Part shown: positions 8,479-16,613 of the stretch, one piece after another
How positions within the stretch are numbered: position 1 is the stretch's first letter
How the letters are laid out: each line of letters opens with the position of its first letter
DNA from: Burkholderia ubonensis
GTDB taxonomy: Bacteria > Pseudomonadota > Gammaproteobacteria > Burkholderiales > Burkholderiaceae
Reading direction: 5' to 3'
DNA: 64,000 nucleotides
Assembly (NCBI RefSeq): GCF_902833085.1
Contig: NZ_CADFEB010000003.1
Coordinates: forward strand, 310,001 to 374,000
The notes under the pieces: model-generated
Seen by the model: only the letters and a program-made list of their open reading frames with translations
Database searches by the model: none
What the model was told of the DNA's origin: nothing
Translations under genes and position numbers: made by a program

Positions 8479-9290
8479 CGGTTATACCAATATGGATTGA
8501 AGGAGACGCGAATGCTGGCGTGCCAACGTCTTTCGACGGCCGACGTCATCGGGAATCGTGCATCAGGCAGCGTGAAAATCGTGTCGCTTCGTTCGATCGA
8601 ATTTGTCGGGTATGGCTTGGCGAAATAGAATTTGACGAATCCATAACTTTTTTCGTGAGAGTTGTGGATTTTTAATCAATAAGCAAGATCGATTCGCAAG
8701 AAATCATTGCGGGATCAAGCTGCCTGGCTTCGTAGCCGGACCTGCACGAGCCGACGCGACGTCGTTGTCGCGAACGCAAGGCGGTCGTCAATATGAAAGA
8801 TTGCGCGTCAATACATGCATGAGCGTGCATCGATAAAATGCGACATGGCTGCTGCAACGGTGATTTCGAATTTCAGGTGTCTTCAAGCATTCACGAAAAG
8901 GCTACGATGACGGCCATCTGTGCTTCTGCCGATCGATTTGTGTATTTATATCCGGATTAAAATTGACTGTCAACCGGAAAGCTAAAATACAATCCATAGG
9001 GTCGGGAAATAAAAATTAAGATATTTTCAAATTTGTAAATTATAAGAAGTAAAAATTCCCGGTGCGGTTTTAATCTGATATAGGGCGGTAAATTCGGCTG
9101 CGAGTTGTTTTCAATGGAGTGAAGCGCGCAACGAGCTGCGTCCGGGGCGATCAGGCATGGCCCCCTGCACAAGCCGGCGCGTCGCGATCGCGACAGCGCG
9201 ACGCGCGGCTTGTGCTGCGAATGTAAGCTCCTGGCGTGCCAACACTTTCAAATCGTTCGGGTTCGACACGCAAACGGCTCCGACGCCGCG
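8479..9290. other. 812-bp intergenic region, partly AT-rich
   Basis: Bases 8630-9110 are clearly more AT-rich than their surroundings, most strongly at 8930-9080, and carry no gene I can support. The left part holds the luxR upstream region and a 38-codon open frame at 8512-8628 with a good ribosome-binding site. A 13-base sequence, CTGGCGTGCCAAC, occurs at 8515-8527 and again at 9231-9243. The right end lies downstream of the DUF4132 gene. It reads like the edge of the antibiotic cluster or a junction of acquired DNA. Confidence 0.6.
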
Positions 9291-11459
9291 CTACTTCAGC
9301 AGCAGGCTCGCGACGATATCGACGATCCGCTGCAGCAGCACCTCGTCGTAGGGCAGCCACGGCACCGCGCGCAGCGGCGCGGCCGGCGGTTCGAACGGCA
9401 CGTCGACCGGTTCGCCGTGGCGGGTCACGCGGGCCGTCGCGCAATGCACCGCATGATCGCCGACGCGCACGTGGCGCTCGTCGATCGACAGCCGGCCCTG
9501 TTCGACCTGCTCGGCGAACACGAGCGACAGCACCTGCCGCCGCTGCCGCGCCATCGCGCCGAGCGGCACGTCCAGCAGCCGGTACAGGCGATGCTCGCGC
9601 ACGTCCTGCTCGACGCGCAGCCGATGGGCGTCGGCGGCTGTCGCGGGTGTGTGGTCCGCGGCGGCATCCAGCGCGAAGCTCGCGACGCTCACCAGCAAAT
9701 CCACCGCGCGCGCCGCTTCCGAGAACACGATCGGGTCCAGCCCGTCGAGCGGTGTGCTTGCCCAGCGCCGCTCGCGCTTGCGTTCGAAAGTCAGGAGACC
9801 TGACGTGCCGAGGCCGTCCGCGCCGGGAAACAGCCGCGCGGCGACGGAGAAGGTCGCGCGCACGTCGCCGAATTCGCGGGCGAGGCCCGCGTCGTCCGAA
9901 CGGATCGACCACCCCTCGCGGCGCGCCAGGCCGAGCAGCGGGCGGATCGCCAGCACGTGGCCCTCGAACAGCGCGGATTCGCCGGCCGTCGCTTCGTCGG
10001 CGGCCGGCGCGTAGAACTCGCGGAACGCCTGCCGGACCGGCTGGCGAATCCTGCGCGCGACCACCGCGCGCTGCCACGCGGCACGCTCGTCGGCGTCGGC
10101 CGCCAGCGGATGCCACAGACGGATCGATCCGTGCGGGTCGATCTCGCACGGCTCGCCGGCCGCGTCGCGCAGCACGAGCTTGCCGTGCGCCGCGTCCGGC
10201 ATGAACGAGCGGCGCTGGCCGTCCGGCCCGAACGCCTGCCAGATCATCCGCGTCGAGAACGCCGCGCCCGCCGGCGCATCCACCAGCCGTTGCCGCCACT
10301 CGGCCGGGTCGAGCGACGTCGCCAGCCAGTAGCCCGCTTCCATGCACGCGGCGAGCATCGCCTGCTGCTTCTTGTCCGGCTTCGCGTCGAGCGTCAGGCG
10401 CAGCGCCGTGGCCGGCCGGTCGCCGAGCGCGCGCTCCGCCGGCTTCAGGTTGCGCGCGAGCTTTTTCTGCAGGCCGGCGTGCCGGACCAACGCCAGCGCG
10501 TCGCGCAGCGCGCGCACGCCCTCCGGCGTCGGAATCGTCTCGACCGCATGCCCGAGCGCGATCGCGAGCGACTGCGACGGCGCGGTCTTCGCGGCGGTCG
10601 GCGCGACGCATACGCCGGTCAGCAGCGGGCCGATCAGGGGGCGGAACCACGCTTCGTCGCGATACGCGGCGACGCGGGCGGCCCGCGCGACGACCTGCGC
10701 GTCGTCGGTCGTGAACGCACGATCGGCGGCATAGGGAAGCTGCCCGCTTTGGATGTCGGCGACGTGCCGGGCCGCTTGCGTCAGCGTGTCGCGCGCGAAC
10801 TCGACGTAGGCGATCTCGTCCGCGAGCGTGACGGCCGGATCGTCGAGGTCGAACCACAGGCGCTTCGGCGCGAAATAGCCGTCATGGGTGCCGGCGAGCG
10901 CGAGCAGCGCGGCCGGCCCCAGTTCGGCGAGGACGTCGCACTCGCGCACGCGCCACGGCGAGTCCTGATGGAACGCGACCATCTGGTCCCGCAACGGCGT
11001 GCGGCCGCGCCGGCCCGCGAAGTGCTCCAGCGCAACCAGCCCGTACGACAGCGTGTTGCGCCATTCGCCGTCGGGCGACGCGCTCAGGATGCGGGCCAGC
11101 TCCGCCTGCAGCGCGGGCGAAGGCGCTTGCGCGAGATACGGCAGATCCTGCAGCGCGTGCGTCCATTCGCCGGCGCGCACGCCGCGGAACAGTTCGAGCG
11201 CGGCGGGTTCGTCGAGCTGCGGCGCGAGGTCGAGCGCCTCGATTTGCCGGTGCAGCCAGCGCAGGCATTCGGCGCGCGGATCGTCGTAGTCATGGCGCGC
11301 ACGCTCGGCGTGGCGCAGCGCGGGCCAGACCGCGCCGAGCGCATGCGCGTCGAGCTCGGACGGATCGAGCGGCGCGCCGACGAAGCGCGGATGGTCCGGC
11401 GTGCCGGTGAGCCGTGCGAAGAGTTGCTCGACGATGGGCGGGCGGGGGGAGGGATTCAT
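9291..11459 (-). CDS. DUF4132 domain protein
   Basis: A 722-residue acidic cytoplasmic protein with no signal peptide or membrane segment. The C-terminal ~200 residues carry the DUF4132 pattern (LDPAEWRQRLVDAP, FSTRMIWQAFG, then IRLWHPL, WQRAVVARRIRQPVRQAFRE and a late LPYDEVLLQRIVDIVASLLL). The N-terminal half is alpha-helical, HEAT-like in appearance. Members are often longer and carry a WGR domain; none is visible here. The biochemical role of the family is not established. Its ATG overlaps the stop of the PIN-toxin gene (ATGA), so it is read as the third gene of a vapB-vapC operon, an unusual setting. Confidence 0.75.
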   Translation of the reverse strand: MNPSPRPPIVEQLFARLTGTPDHPRFVGAPLDPSELDAHALGAVWPALRHAERARHDYDDPRAECLRWLHRQIEALDLAPQLDEPAALELFRGVRAGEWTHALQDLPYLAQAPSPALQAELARILSASPDGEWRNTLSYGLVALEHFAGRRGRTPLRDQMVAFHQDSPWRVRECDVLAELGPAALLALAGTHDGYFAPKRLWFDLDDPAVTLADEIAYVEFARDTLTQAARHVADIQSGQLPYAADRAFTTDDAQVVARAARVAAYRDEAWFRPLIGPLLTGVCVAPTAAKTAPSQSLAIALGHAVETIPTPEGVRALRDALALVRHAGLQKKLARNLKPAERALGDRPATALRLTLDAKPDKKQQAMLAACMEAGYWLATSLDPAEWRQRLVDAPAGAAFSTRMIWQAFGPDGQRRSFMPDAAHGKLVLRDAAGEPCEIDPHGSIRLWHPLAADADERAAWQRAVVARRIRQPVRQAFREFYAPAADEATAGESALFEGHVLAIRPLLGLARREGWSIRSDDAGLAREFGDVRATFSVAARLFPGADGLGTSGLLTFERKRERRWASTPLDGLDPIVFSEAARAVDLLVSVASFALDAAADHTPATAADAHRLRVEQDVREHRLYRLLDVPLGAMARQRRQVLSLVFAEQVEQGRLSIDERHVRVGDHAVHCATARVTRHGEPVDVPFEPPAAPLRAVPWLPYDEVLLQRIVDIVASLLLK

Positions 11460-11821
11460 ATGACGTACGGAACGCGTACGCCGGGTTCTTCGGCCGGGAA
11501 ATCTTTCGTGTTGCGCGAGACCAGCAGCAGCCCCCTGACCTGCGCGCTCGCCCAGACGATTGCATCGGGTAGACGAATTCGCCTCGCTTTGCGGATCGCC
11601 ACGGCCCTGTCGGCAATAGTCGAGTCGAGATCGACCACTTCGAACGTCGCCAGCCACGCGCGGATGGGCGCGTCGTCGGCAGGCGTGGTGCCGACCAGCA
11701 CGTCCATCCAGGTGATCGTGCTGATCGCCGGCGCGGGATATCGTGCGAGTTCGGTCTTCGCTGCGTCGACTCCGTTCAGATAGTCGATCAGGATATTGGT
11801 GTCGAACAGGGCGTTCACCAT
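11456..11821 (-). CDS. vapC: PIN-domain ribonuclease toxin (VapC-like)
   Basis: A 121-residue PIN-domain protein of typical VapC length. It begins with ALFDTNILIDYLNG (first catalytic Asp and Asn), continues with ISTITWMDVLVGT (conserved Glu position occupied by Asp) and has the C-terminal acidic pair in RLPDAIVWASAQ and LLLVSRNTKDF. Such toxins cleave RNA and are held in check by the product of the gene just upstream, which overlaps it by seven bases. Its own stop overlaps the DUF4132 start. The pair is complete and looks functional. Confidence 0.87.
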   Translation of the reverse strand: MVNALFDTNILIDYLNGVDAAKTELARYPAPAISTITWMDVLVGTTPADDAPIRAWLATFEVVDLDSTIADRAVAIRKARRIRLPDAIVWASAQVRGLLLVSRNTKDFPAEEPGVRVPYVI

Positions 11822-12033
11822 TCTTCGCGCAACGCCTCTTGATACGCCAGGCCGTCGACCTTCTTTCCTTTCCAGAGGCCGAACACATCGGCGCCGGCTG
11901 TGCGCTTGCGCTGTGCGAGATAAGCGTCGATCGCGTCGCGGATGACTGCCGCGCGCGGCCGCTGCTCCGCCTCGACCACGGCCGCCAGGGCCTGGACCTG
12001 TGCGTCCGGCAGGTCAATCAGGATTCGGCTCAT
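11815..12033 (-). CDS. vapB: ribbon-helix-helix antitoxin (VapB-like)
   Basis: A 72-residue protein from ATG at 12033, preceded by GGAGAG. The N-terminus (MSRILIDLPDAQVQALAAVV) forms the DNA-binding beta strand and first helix of a CopG/RHH domain. The acidic/aromatic C-terminus (VFGLWKGKKVDG, LREEW) is the usual toxin-binding tail with the WKG element seen in VapB proteins. An ATG at 12045 would add four residues. A palindromic operator lies directly upstream, as expected for autoregulation. Confidence 0.82.
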   Translation of the reverse strand: MSRILIDLPDAQVQALAAVVEAEQRPRAAVIRDAIDAYLAQRKRTAGADVFGLWKGKKVDGLAYQEALREEW

Positions 12034-12047
12034 AGCACTCTCCATAT

Positions 12048-12070
12048 ATGATATCTATATCGTATATCAT
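12048..12070. promoter_or_regulatory. inverted-repeat operator of the vapBC module
   Basis: ATGATAT (12048-12054) and ATATCAT (12064-12070) form a perfect 7-bp inverted repeat with a 9-base spacer inside an AT-rich patch, just upstream of the antitoxin start. Position and symmetry fit an RHH antitoxin autoregulatory operator. Confidence 0.6.
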
Positions 12071-12113
12071 CGAGACATGCCGATCAAGCCGACCGAACGA
12101 ATCCCTGGTCAAC

Positions 12114-12212
12114 GGCACGCACGCTCGGCGTAGCGCAGCGCGGATGATCCAGCGTGCCGGTGAGCCGTGCGGCGAGTTGTTCGACGATGGGCGGGCGAGG
12201 GGCGGTGTTCAT
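12114..12212 (-). pseudogene. ghost of a DUF4132 gene start
   Basis: Reading down from an ATG at 12212 gives MNTAPRPPIVEQLAARLTG, almost the same as the start of the DUF4132 protein encoded 750 bp away (MNPSPRPPIVEQLFARLTG). Compared with that copy, 67 bp are missing between two GCGCGG repeats (11318-11323 and 11385-11390 in the intact copy), and a stop follows soon after. The fragment begins 22 bp after the hipA-like stop. It is the leftover 5' end of a second DUF4132 gene that once followed hipA. Confidence 0.75.
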
Positions 12213-12233
12213 CGCGTTGGTCGGCGGTGCAGG

Positions 12234-13556
12234 TCAGCGGCTTCGCAGCCGCCCGACCATCTCGTGGATGACGATATGGCGGATCGCGCGCAGCAGGTGG
12301 ACTTCGCCGCCGAGCGTCGCCGTCAGTTCGGGGCGCGCCGCGATCATCGCGTCGTTGTCCCGGCCCACTTCGCGCAGCAGCGCATCGGCCTCGGCGGGAA
12401 GGTGCTGCAGCAGCGCGTCGACGTGGCGCAGCGCGGTCGCGCGCGTCAGCCCGAGCGCCGCACCGGCCTGCTCGAGCACGTCACGCGTGAAGTCCGCGTA
12501 GCGCCGCACGCCGGCGACCGGCCGCGTGAATTCCGTGAGGTCCGGCCAGCGGCTCTTTGGACTGTAGGTCGCGGTTTCGTACACGCCGTCGCACAGCAGG
12601 TCGTAGTGCGGCGACAGCGCCAGGCCGCTGTCGGCGACGAGGAAGCTCAGGTTCTTCAGGTGCGAATCGCCGTTGCCGACCACGATGCAGAACACCAGCC
12701 AGCGGAAAATTCGCAGCCGCGCCGGCGCGGGCGCGCGGCAGGCGTTCGCCAGCGCCGCGAGCGCGTCGAGCGACCAGCCCGTGTATTTCATCGTCGCGGC
12801 CAGATTGAGCACCTGGCAGCCGTCGATCGCGTGACGCCGCTCGACCGTGCCGTCCGTCACGTCGCGATCGAAGCGGCGGATCACGTACACGGGCGCCGGC
12901 ACGTAGCGGCGCTCGATGTCGGGCACGTCGAGGCCGACGCGGCGCGCGAGCGTCATCACGAACCATTCGTTGACGACCGAATGCGGGTAGTCGTGCGCGT
13001 GCGGGTGATTCGGCTTCAGGATGTGGGTCGAAACCGCCTGCCCGCTCGGCTCGAACAGTTGCCCGTCGCGCAGCACGACCGGGAGCTTGTGCTGCGCGCC
13101 CGCGAGCGACATTTTCTTCGGCGCGTCATGCGTGAGCGGGACCGTCGGCAGCGCGCGGATGCGCGCGTCGAGTTCCGCGTCGTCGAGCGGCCGCAGCCGC
13201 GTGTCCGGGTCCGCGCGATCGTCGGGCGCGCGCAGCGTCACCGAGCCGGCCGATTCGCGGCCGTAGTGCGCGAGCAACGCAAACGCGTCGGCGATGTCGG
13301 GCAGCCCCGCGTCGCTCGCGAGCAGCGCGCGCACGGTTTCCTCGGGCAGCAGGTTGTCGAAATACCATTGCACCGGGCGCGTGGTCGCGCCGTCGCGCAG
13401 CACGTCCGCCTGCAGCGGCAGGTGCGGGCTCAGCGCGAAGCGGGCGGGGTGGTCGAGCCACGAACGCGCGTACTCGAACGCCCACAGGTTCTGGTGCTCG
13501 TGCAGCGTGCCGATGCGCTGGCCGTCGATCGACGCGACGAGGGTGCGCCCGGTCAT
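12234..13556 (-). CDS. hipA: HipA-like serine/threonine kinase toxin
   Basis: A 440-residue HipA-family kinase of usual length. It has the N-terminal HipA barrel (TLVASIDGQRIGTLHEHQNL, then FDNLLPEE), the glycine-rich ATP loop KKMSLAGAQHKLPVVL, the HILKPNH lysine strand, the catalytic loop VGNGDSHLKNLSFL, and the metal-binding ALSPHYDLLC. All key residues are present. Family members phosphorylate aminoacyl-tRNA synthetases, causing growth arrest. It overlaps the upstream HTH antitoxin gene by ATGA. Confidence 0.88.
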   Translation of the reverse strand: MTGRTLVASIDGQRIGTLHEHQNLWAFEYARSWLDHPARFALSPHLPLQADVLRDGATTRPVQWYFDNLLPEETVRALLASDAGLPDIADAFALLAHYGRESAGSVTLRAPDDRADPDTRLRPLDDAELDARIRALPTVPLTHDAPKKMSLAGAQHKLPVVLRDGQLFEPSGQAVSTHILKPNHPHAHDYPHSVVNEWFVMTLARRVGLDVPDIERRYVPAPVYVIRRFDRDVTDGTVERRHAIDGCQVLNLAATMKYTGWSLDALAALANACRAPAPARLRIFRWLVFCIVVGNGDSHLKNLSFLVADSGLALSPHYDLLCDGVYETATYSPKSRWPDLTEFTRPVAGVRRYADFTRDVLEQAGAALGLTRATALRHVDALLQHLPAEADALLREVGRDNDAMIAARPELTATLGGEVHLLRAIRHIVIHEMVGRLRSR

Positions 13557-14104
13557 TGCCCGTCCCCCGGTTCGGCGGGATTGCCGCGCGGCGGGCGGGG
13601 CGCGTGCGCGTGGGCGTCGGCCAGCACGCGACGGGCGATGTCCAGCGCGCGGGACGCGGCGCTCGGCACGGGCGGTTGCGATGCGGCGGATTCTGCGGCC
13701 GTTTCGGCAGCGGCGACGAGCAGCCTGGCGGCTTTCAGCAGGCGCGCCGCGTCGGAGGAACCGGGCGGCGATGCGGCCGGTGAAGCGGCATCGGCGCGCA
13801 GCAGCAGCCGCTCGGCGGCGCGCCGTTCCCTGACGCTCGCGCGATGGCTCGCCCGGGCCGACTGGTTTCGGAGAAGTTCGTCGTTCGCGTCGGGAATGTC
13901 GACGACGATCCGCACGCCGAGCCCCTGCAGGATCTGGAACACCTTGCCCCACTGGACGGTGTCCGCGCCGCGCTCGGCCTTGACCATGAACGACTCGCTG
14001 ACGCCGACGCTGCCGGCGGCATCGTCCTGGCGCAGGTTCTGCACCTTCCGGGCGGCGCGGATCACGCCGCCGAGGTCGGAGGCGTGCTCGATCGTGTAAC
14101 GCAT
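13553..14104 (-). CDS. hipB: XRE-family HTH antitoxin with long C-terminal extension (HipB-like)
   Basis: The 183-residue protein opens with an XRE helix-turn-helix domain (LGGVIRAARKVQNLRQDDAA, then VGVSESFMVKAERGADTV, then LQGLGVRIVVDIP), which matches HipB antitoxins of ~75-90 residues. About 100 extra residues follow, rich in Ala, Arg and Pro and of low complexity. Whether the tail is structured is unknown. It overlaps the hipA start. Two copies of a 14-base direct repeat lie 80-140 bp upstream and may be its binding sites. Confidence 0.78.
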   Translation of the reverse strand: MRYTIEHASDLGGVIRAARKVQNLRQDDAAGSVGVSESFMVKAERGADTVQWGKVFQILQGLGVRIVVDIPDANDELLRNQSARASHRASVRERRAAERLLLRADAASPAASPPGSSDAARLLKAARLLVAAAETAAESAASQPPVPSAASRALDIARRVLADAHAHAPRPPRGNPAEPGDGQ

Positions 14105-14182
14105 GTCGACGGACTCCAGCGACGCAAACGGCGGGCCGGGCCGCTGGCGCGGCGCCGGTGCGTTTCGTCGCGGTAAAAAGAA

Positions 14183-14245
14183 GAAACTGTACGATCACAC
14201 AGTATTGCACCTGTATCGCGAAAAGCAAGCTGAAACTGTGCGATC
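14183..14245. promoter_or_regulatory. direct repeats upstream of hipBA, likely operators
   Basis: GAAACTGTACGATC (14183-14196) and GAAACTGTGCGATC (14232-14245) differ at one base and lie 49 bp apart, upstream of the hipB start at 14104. The first also contains an ACTGT...ACAGT inverted repeat. The arrangement fits repeated antitoxin binding sites. Confidence 0.45.
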
Positions 14246-14278
14246 GACGAGTTTTGACGAGATCGGCTTCAGAATCCG

Positions 14279-14306
14279 GAAAAACCATGCGATCGAACGG
14301 TTTTTC
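14279..14306. repeat. perfect inverted repeat in the hipBA upstream region
   Basis: GAAAAACC (14279-14286) and GGTTTTTC (14299-14306) pair perfectly over 8 bp with a 12-base spacer. A second inverted repeat, ACGGTTT (14317-14323) and AAACCGT (14333-14339), follows at once. They could be regulator sites or a small terminator-like structure. Confidence 0.4.
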
Positions 14307-14959
14307 GTGGCTCCGTACGGTTTCGACGGAAAAAACCGTTCGTGTGCACAGTCCGGCGGATCATGTTCGAAATTGCCATCGTATGCAAAGTCATGCGGAA
14401 GAGAACGGCGGAGTACGTTCGCGCGTCGCATCATCCGTCATCGCGGAAAAGCGCATCTGCCGGTGGCTCGATACACATTTGTATGTTGTTTGAAAAATCG
14501 TGAACGCCCTTTGCGCCGGTAGTCTCTCGTGCAATGCAATGTTTGGAATTCGGTATCAATTTACATACCGCATTCGTCGGATCATAGTTTCACGCAAACA
14601 ACGCGGCGCCGTCACGAGCCCCGCGAACCGACGGAGACCGAGATGAGACACCGAGGCTGGGGGCAGACGACGCAACACCATTCCGCGCGGATCGCCCGAC
14701 AGGGCAACGCACGCAACGCACCGCCATCCCGCGCAACCGGTTTCTAGCCGGCCGAATTCCACCGCCACGAATTTCCGTTCTCGCGCACCGCCGCACGACC
14801 GGCGCGCGAGGGCCGCGCATGCACGCTCACGGCCGTTGGCGGCCGGGGCGCCATCCGGCAGCCGCCGACCCGTTGCCCGGTCGACGGCGGCCGGCATCAA
14901 TGGCGACGGGCCGACGAGCCCGCGCCGACGAGACACACGTTCATCATTAGGAGGGGCTG

Positions 14960-16555
14960 ATGCGTTTCAAGCCTGGGCTGTCTGCCTTGTTGTCCTGCGC
15001 GATGCTGGCCGCGCCGTTCATCGCCGGTTGCGGTGGCGGCGACGATCCGGCGCCGATCAACGTTCCGCAATGCTCGGGCAGCAGTTGCCCGCCGAGCGGG
15101 CCCGCGACGCAGCCGCCCGTCGTCACGAAGCTTTGCCCGGACGCACTCGACTACACGACGACCTACACCGGCGGCGCGGGCAGCGGCGAATACGTGAAGG
15201 TGCGTTTCGACACGACGAAGCAGACCTATCAGTTGCAGTTCATCGAATCGTCGGTGCCGACCTCGGCCGGGCAGATCAACAATACGCGCGCGGGCCTTAC
15301 GATCAGCGGCGCGTTCCACCATCCGTCCAACCTGCCGACGGCCGAGCAGAACCGCTGCGCGTTCGTGCTCGACAGCGGCGCGACGAGCGACGGCGCATAT
15401 GCGGTGACGATCAACCGCGCCGATCCGCCGATGCTGTTCGTCGGCAACGGCGTCGTGGGCGGCGGCATTCCCGGCGCGACGATCGCGTTCGCCGGAATCG
15501 AGCTCTTTCCGGGCGTGACGCTCGGCATCGTGCCGTCGCGCACGTTCGACTTCTATCCGTTCATCGGCTTCAGCGAGACCGAAACCGACTTCTCGAAGGT
15601 TGCCGGCAACTACAACGAGCTCGGCATCCACCTGCAGCCGACCGGCAGCTCGTTCCAGACCACGCAGCCGCAAGGCTGGCAGCCGGACACCGTGAACTGG
15701 AACCAGACGCTGAACGCGGACGGCTCGTGCACGATCACGCCCGGCAGCGACTACTCGTGCCAGACGACCGGCATGCCGTGGACGCTGCGCACGAACACCG
15801 ACGGTTCGCCCGACAACGTGTTCGTCAGCCTGCCGCAGACGGGGCAGCATTACCCGATCGCGGGCCAGTCGCAGACGATCGTGTTCGTGACGCCGTCGCA
15901 GGCGAAGGGGATCATGATCGTCGGCAAGCTGAACGGCGTGCGCGTGCCGGTCGTGATCCGCGTCGGCTACTCGTATTCGCCGCCCGGCAATCCGGCCGGC
16001 GCGGTCGCGGACCCGGAGGTCGGCATCTCGGTGCTGGCGCCCGCGACCGCAATGCCGGCGAACGCGATGCAGGGCGGCTTCATCGGCGCGACGAGCGCCG
16101 CCGCGTGCGGCGTCGTCACCCACAACGGCGTGACGGGCGCGCCCGCGGAGGACGGGCCCGCGTTCGACCACAGCGTGCCGCACCCGGACCTGCCGGGCAT
16201 CTACAGCGGCAGCTTCTTCGAACCGGGCCCCGGCAATTGCTCGGACGGCAGCGCGATCTCGTCGATGGCGGCGAACTACACGTCGACGCTGTTCCAGGGC
16301 GCGACGGCCGCGTTCATCAATCCGCAGACGTCGGGGGTGACGGGCCAGTTCGCGCTCGACTACACCCAGGCGACGCCCGGCAAGATCAAGGTGACGGCGA
16401 CGCGCGACTTCAATGCGACGAGCGCGAACGGCAACGTCGCGATCATCAGCAAGGGCGACACCGGCTGGGCGGTGAAGATCGGCAACGTCTACGCGATGGT
16501 CATGAACAACAGTCAGCCGAACCCGTTCTTCACGGTCGGCGCATTCGTCCAGTAA
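14960..16555 (+). CDS. DUF2957-like lipoprotein
   Basis: A 531-residue exported lipoprotein. The signal peptide ends in the lipobox IAGC (Cys24), followed by GGGDDP, the flexible Gly/Asp stretch common after the lipidated Cys. The body is beta-rich with the family's opening LCPDALDYTTTYTGGAGSGE and closing YAMVMNNSQPNPFFTVGAFV. The next gene encodes a shorter relative with the same opening and closing segments; this copy carries an extra ~100 residues in the middle. The DUF2957 assignment is from memory of the family pattern. No function is known. Location is probably the outer membrane. Confidence 0.75.
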   Translation: MRFKPGLSALLSCAMLAAPFIAGCGGGDDPAPINVPQCSGSSCPPSGPATQPPVVTKLCPDALDYTTTYTGGAGSGEYVKVRFDTTKQTYQLQFIESSVPTSAGQINNTRAGLTISGAFHHPSNLPTAEQNRCAFVLDSGATSDGAYAVTINRADPPMLFVGNGVVGGGIPGATIAFAGIELFPGVTLGIVPSRTFDFYPFIGFSETETDFSKVAGNYNELGIHLQPTGSSFQTTQPQGWQPDTVNWNQTLNADGSCTITPGSDYSCQTTGMPWTLRTNTDGSPDNVFVSLPQTGQHYPIAGQSQTIVFVTPSQAKGIMIVGKLNGVRVPVVIRVGYSYSPPGNPAGAVADPEVGISVLAPATAMPANAMQGGFIGATSAAACGVVTHNGVTGAPAEDGPAFDHSVPHPDLPGIYSGSFFEPGPGNCSDGSAISSMAANYTSTLFQGATAAFINPQTSGVTGQFALDYTQATPGKIKVTATRDFNATSANGNVAIISKGDTGWAVKIGNVYAMVMNNSQPNPFFTVGAFVQ

Positions 16556-16568
16556 TCATCCGGCAGGC

Positions 16569-16591
16569 AAGGCGGCGCGCAACGCCGCCTT
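16569..16591 (+). terminator. hairpin between the two lipoprotein genes (attenuator-like)
   Basis: AAGGCGGCG (16569-16577) pairs with CGCCGCCTT (16583-16591) around a 5-base loop, 14 bp after the first lipoprotein stop. There is no T-run, so it may reduce rather than end transcription, or protect the upstream mRNA. Confidence 0.45.
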
Positions 16592-16613
16592 CGTCCACAT
16601 AAACAGGATTCCT

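Larger units (their letters stand above)
14105..14959. other. 855-bp intergenic region between divergent hipBA and lipoprotein operons
   Basis: No gene can be supported here. The left 400 bases are lower in GC and hold repeats described separately (direct repeats at 14183-14245 and inverted repeats at 14279-14339). The right end has a very strong ribosome-binding site, TAGGAGG, six bases before the lipoprotein ATG at 14960. Confidence 0.6.

Noticed and set aside
14529..14936. Short open frames on both strands between hipB and the first lipoprotein gene
   Set aside because: They lack ribosome-binding sites, recognisable domains and normal codon use.
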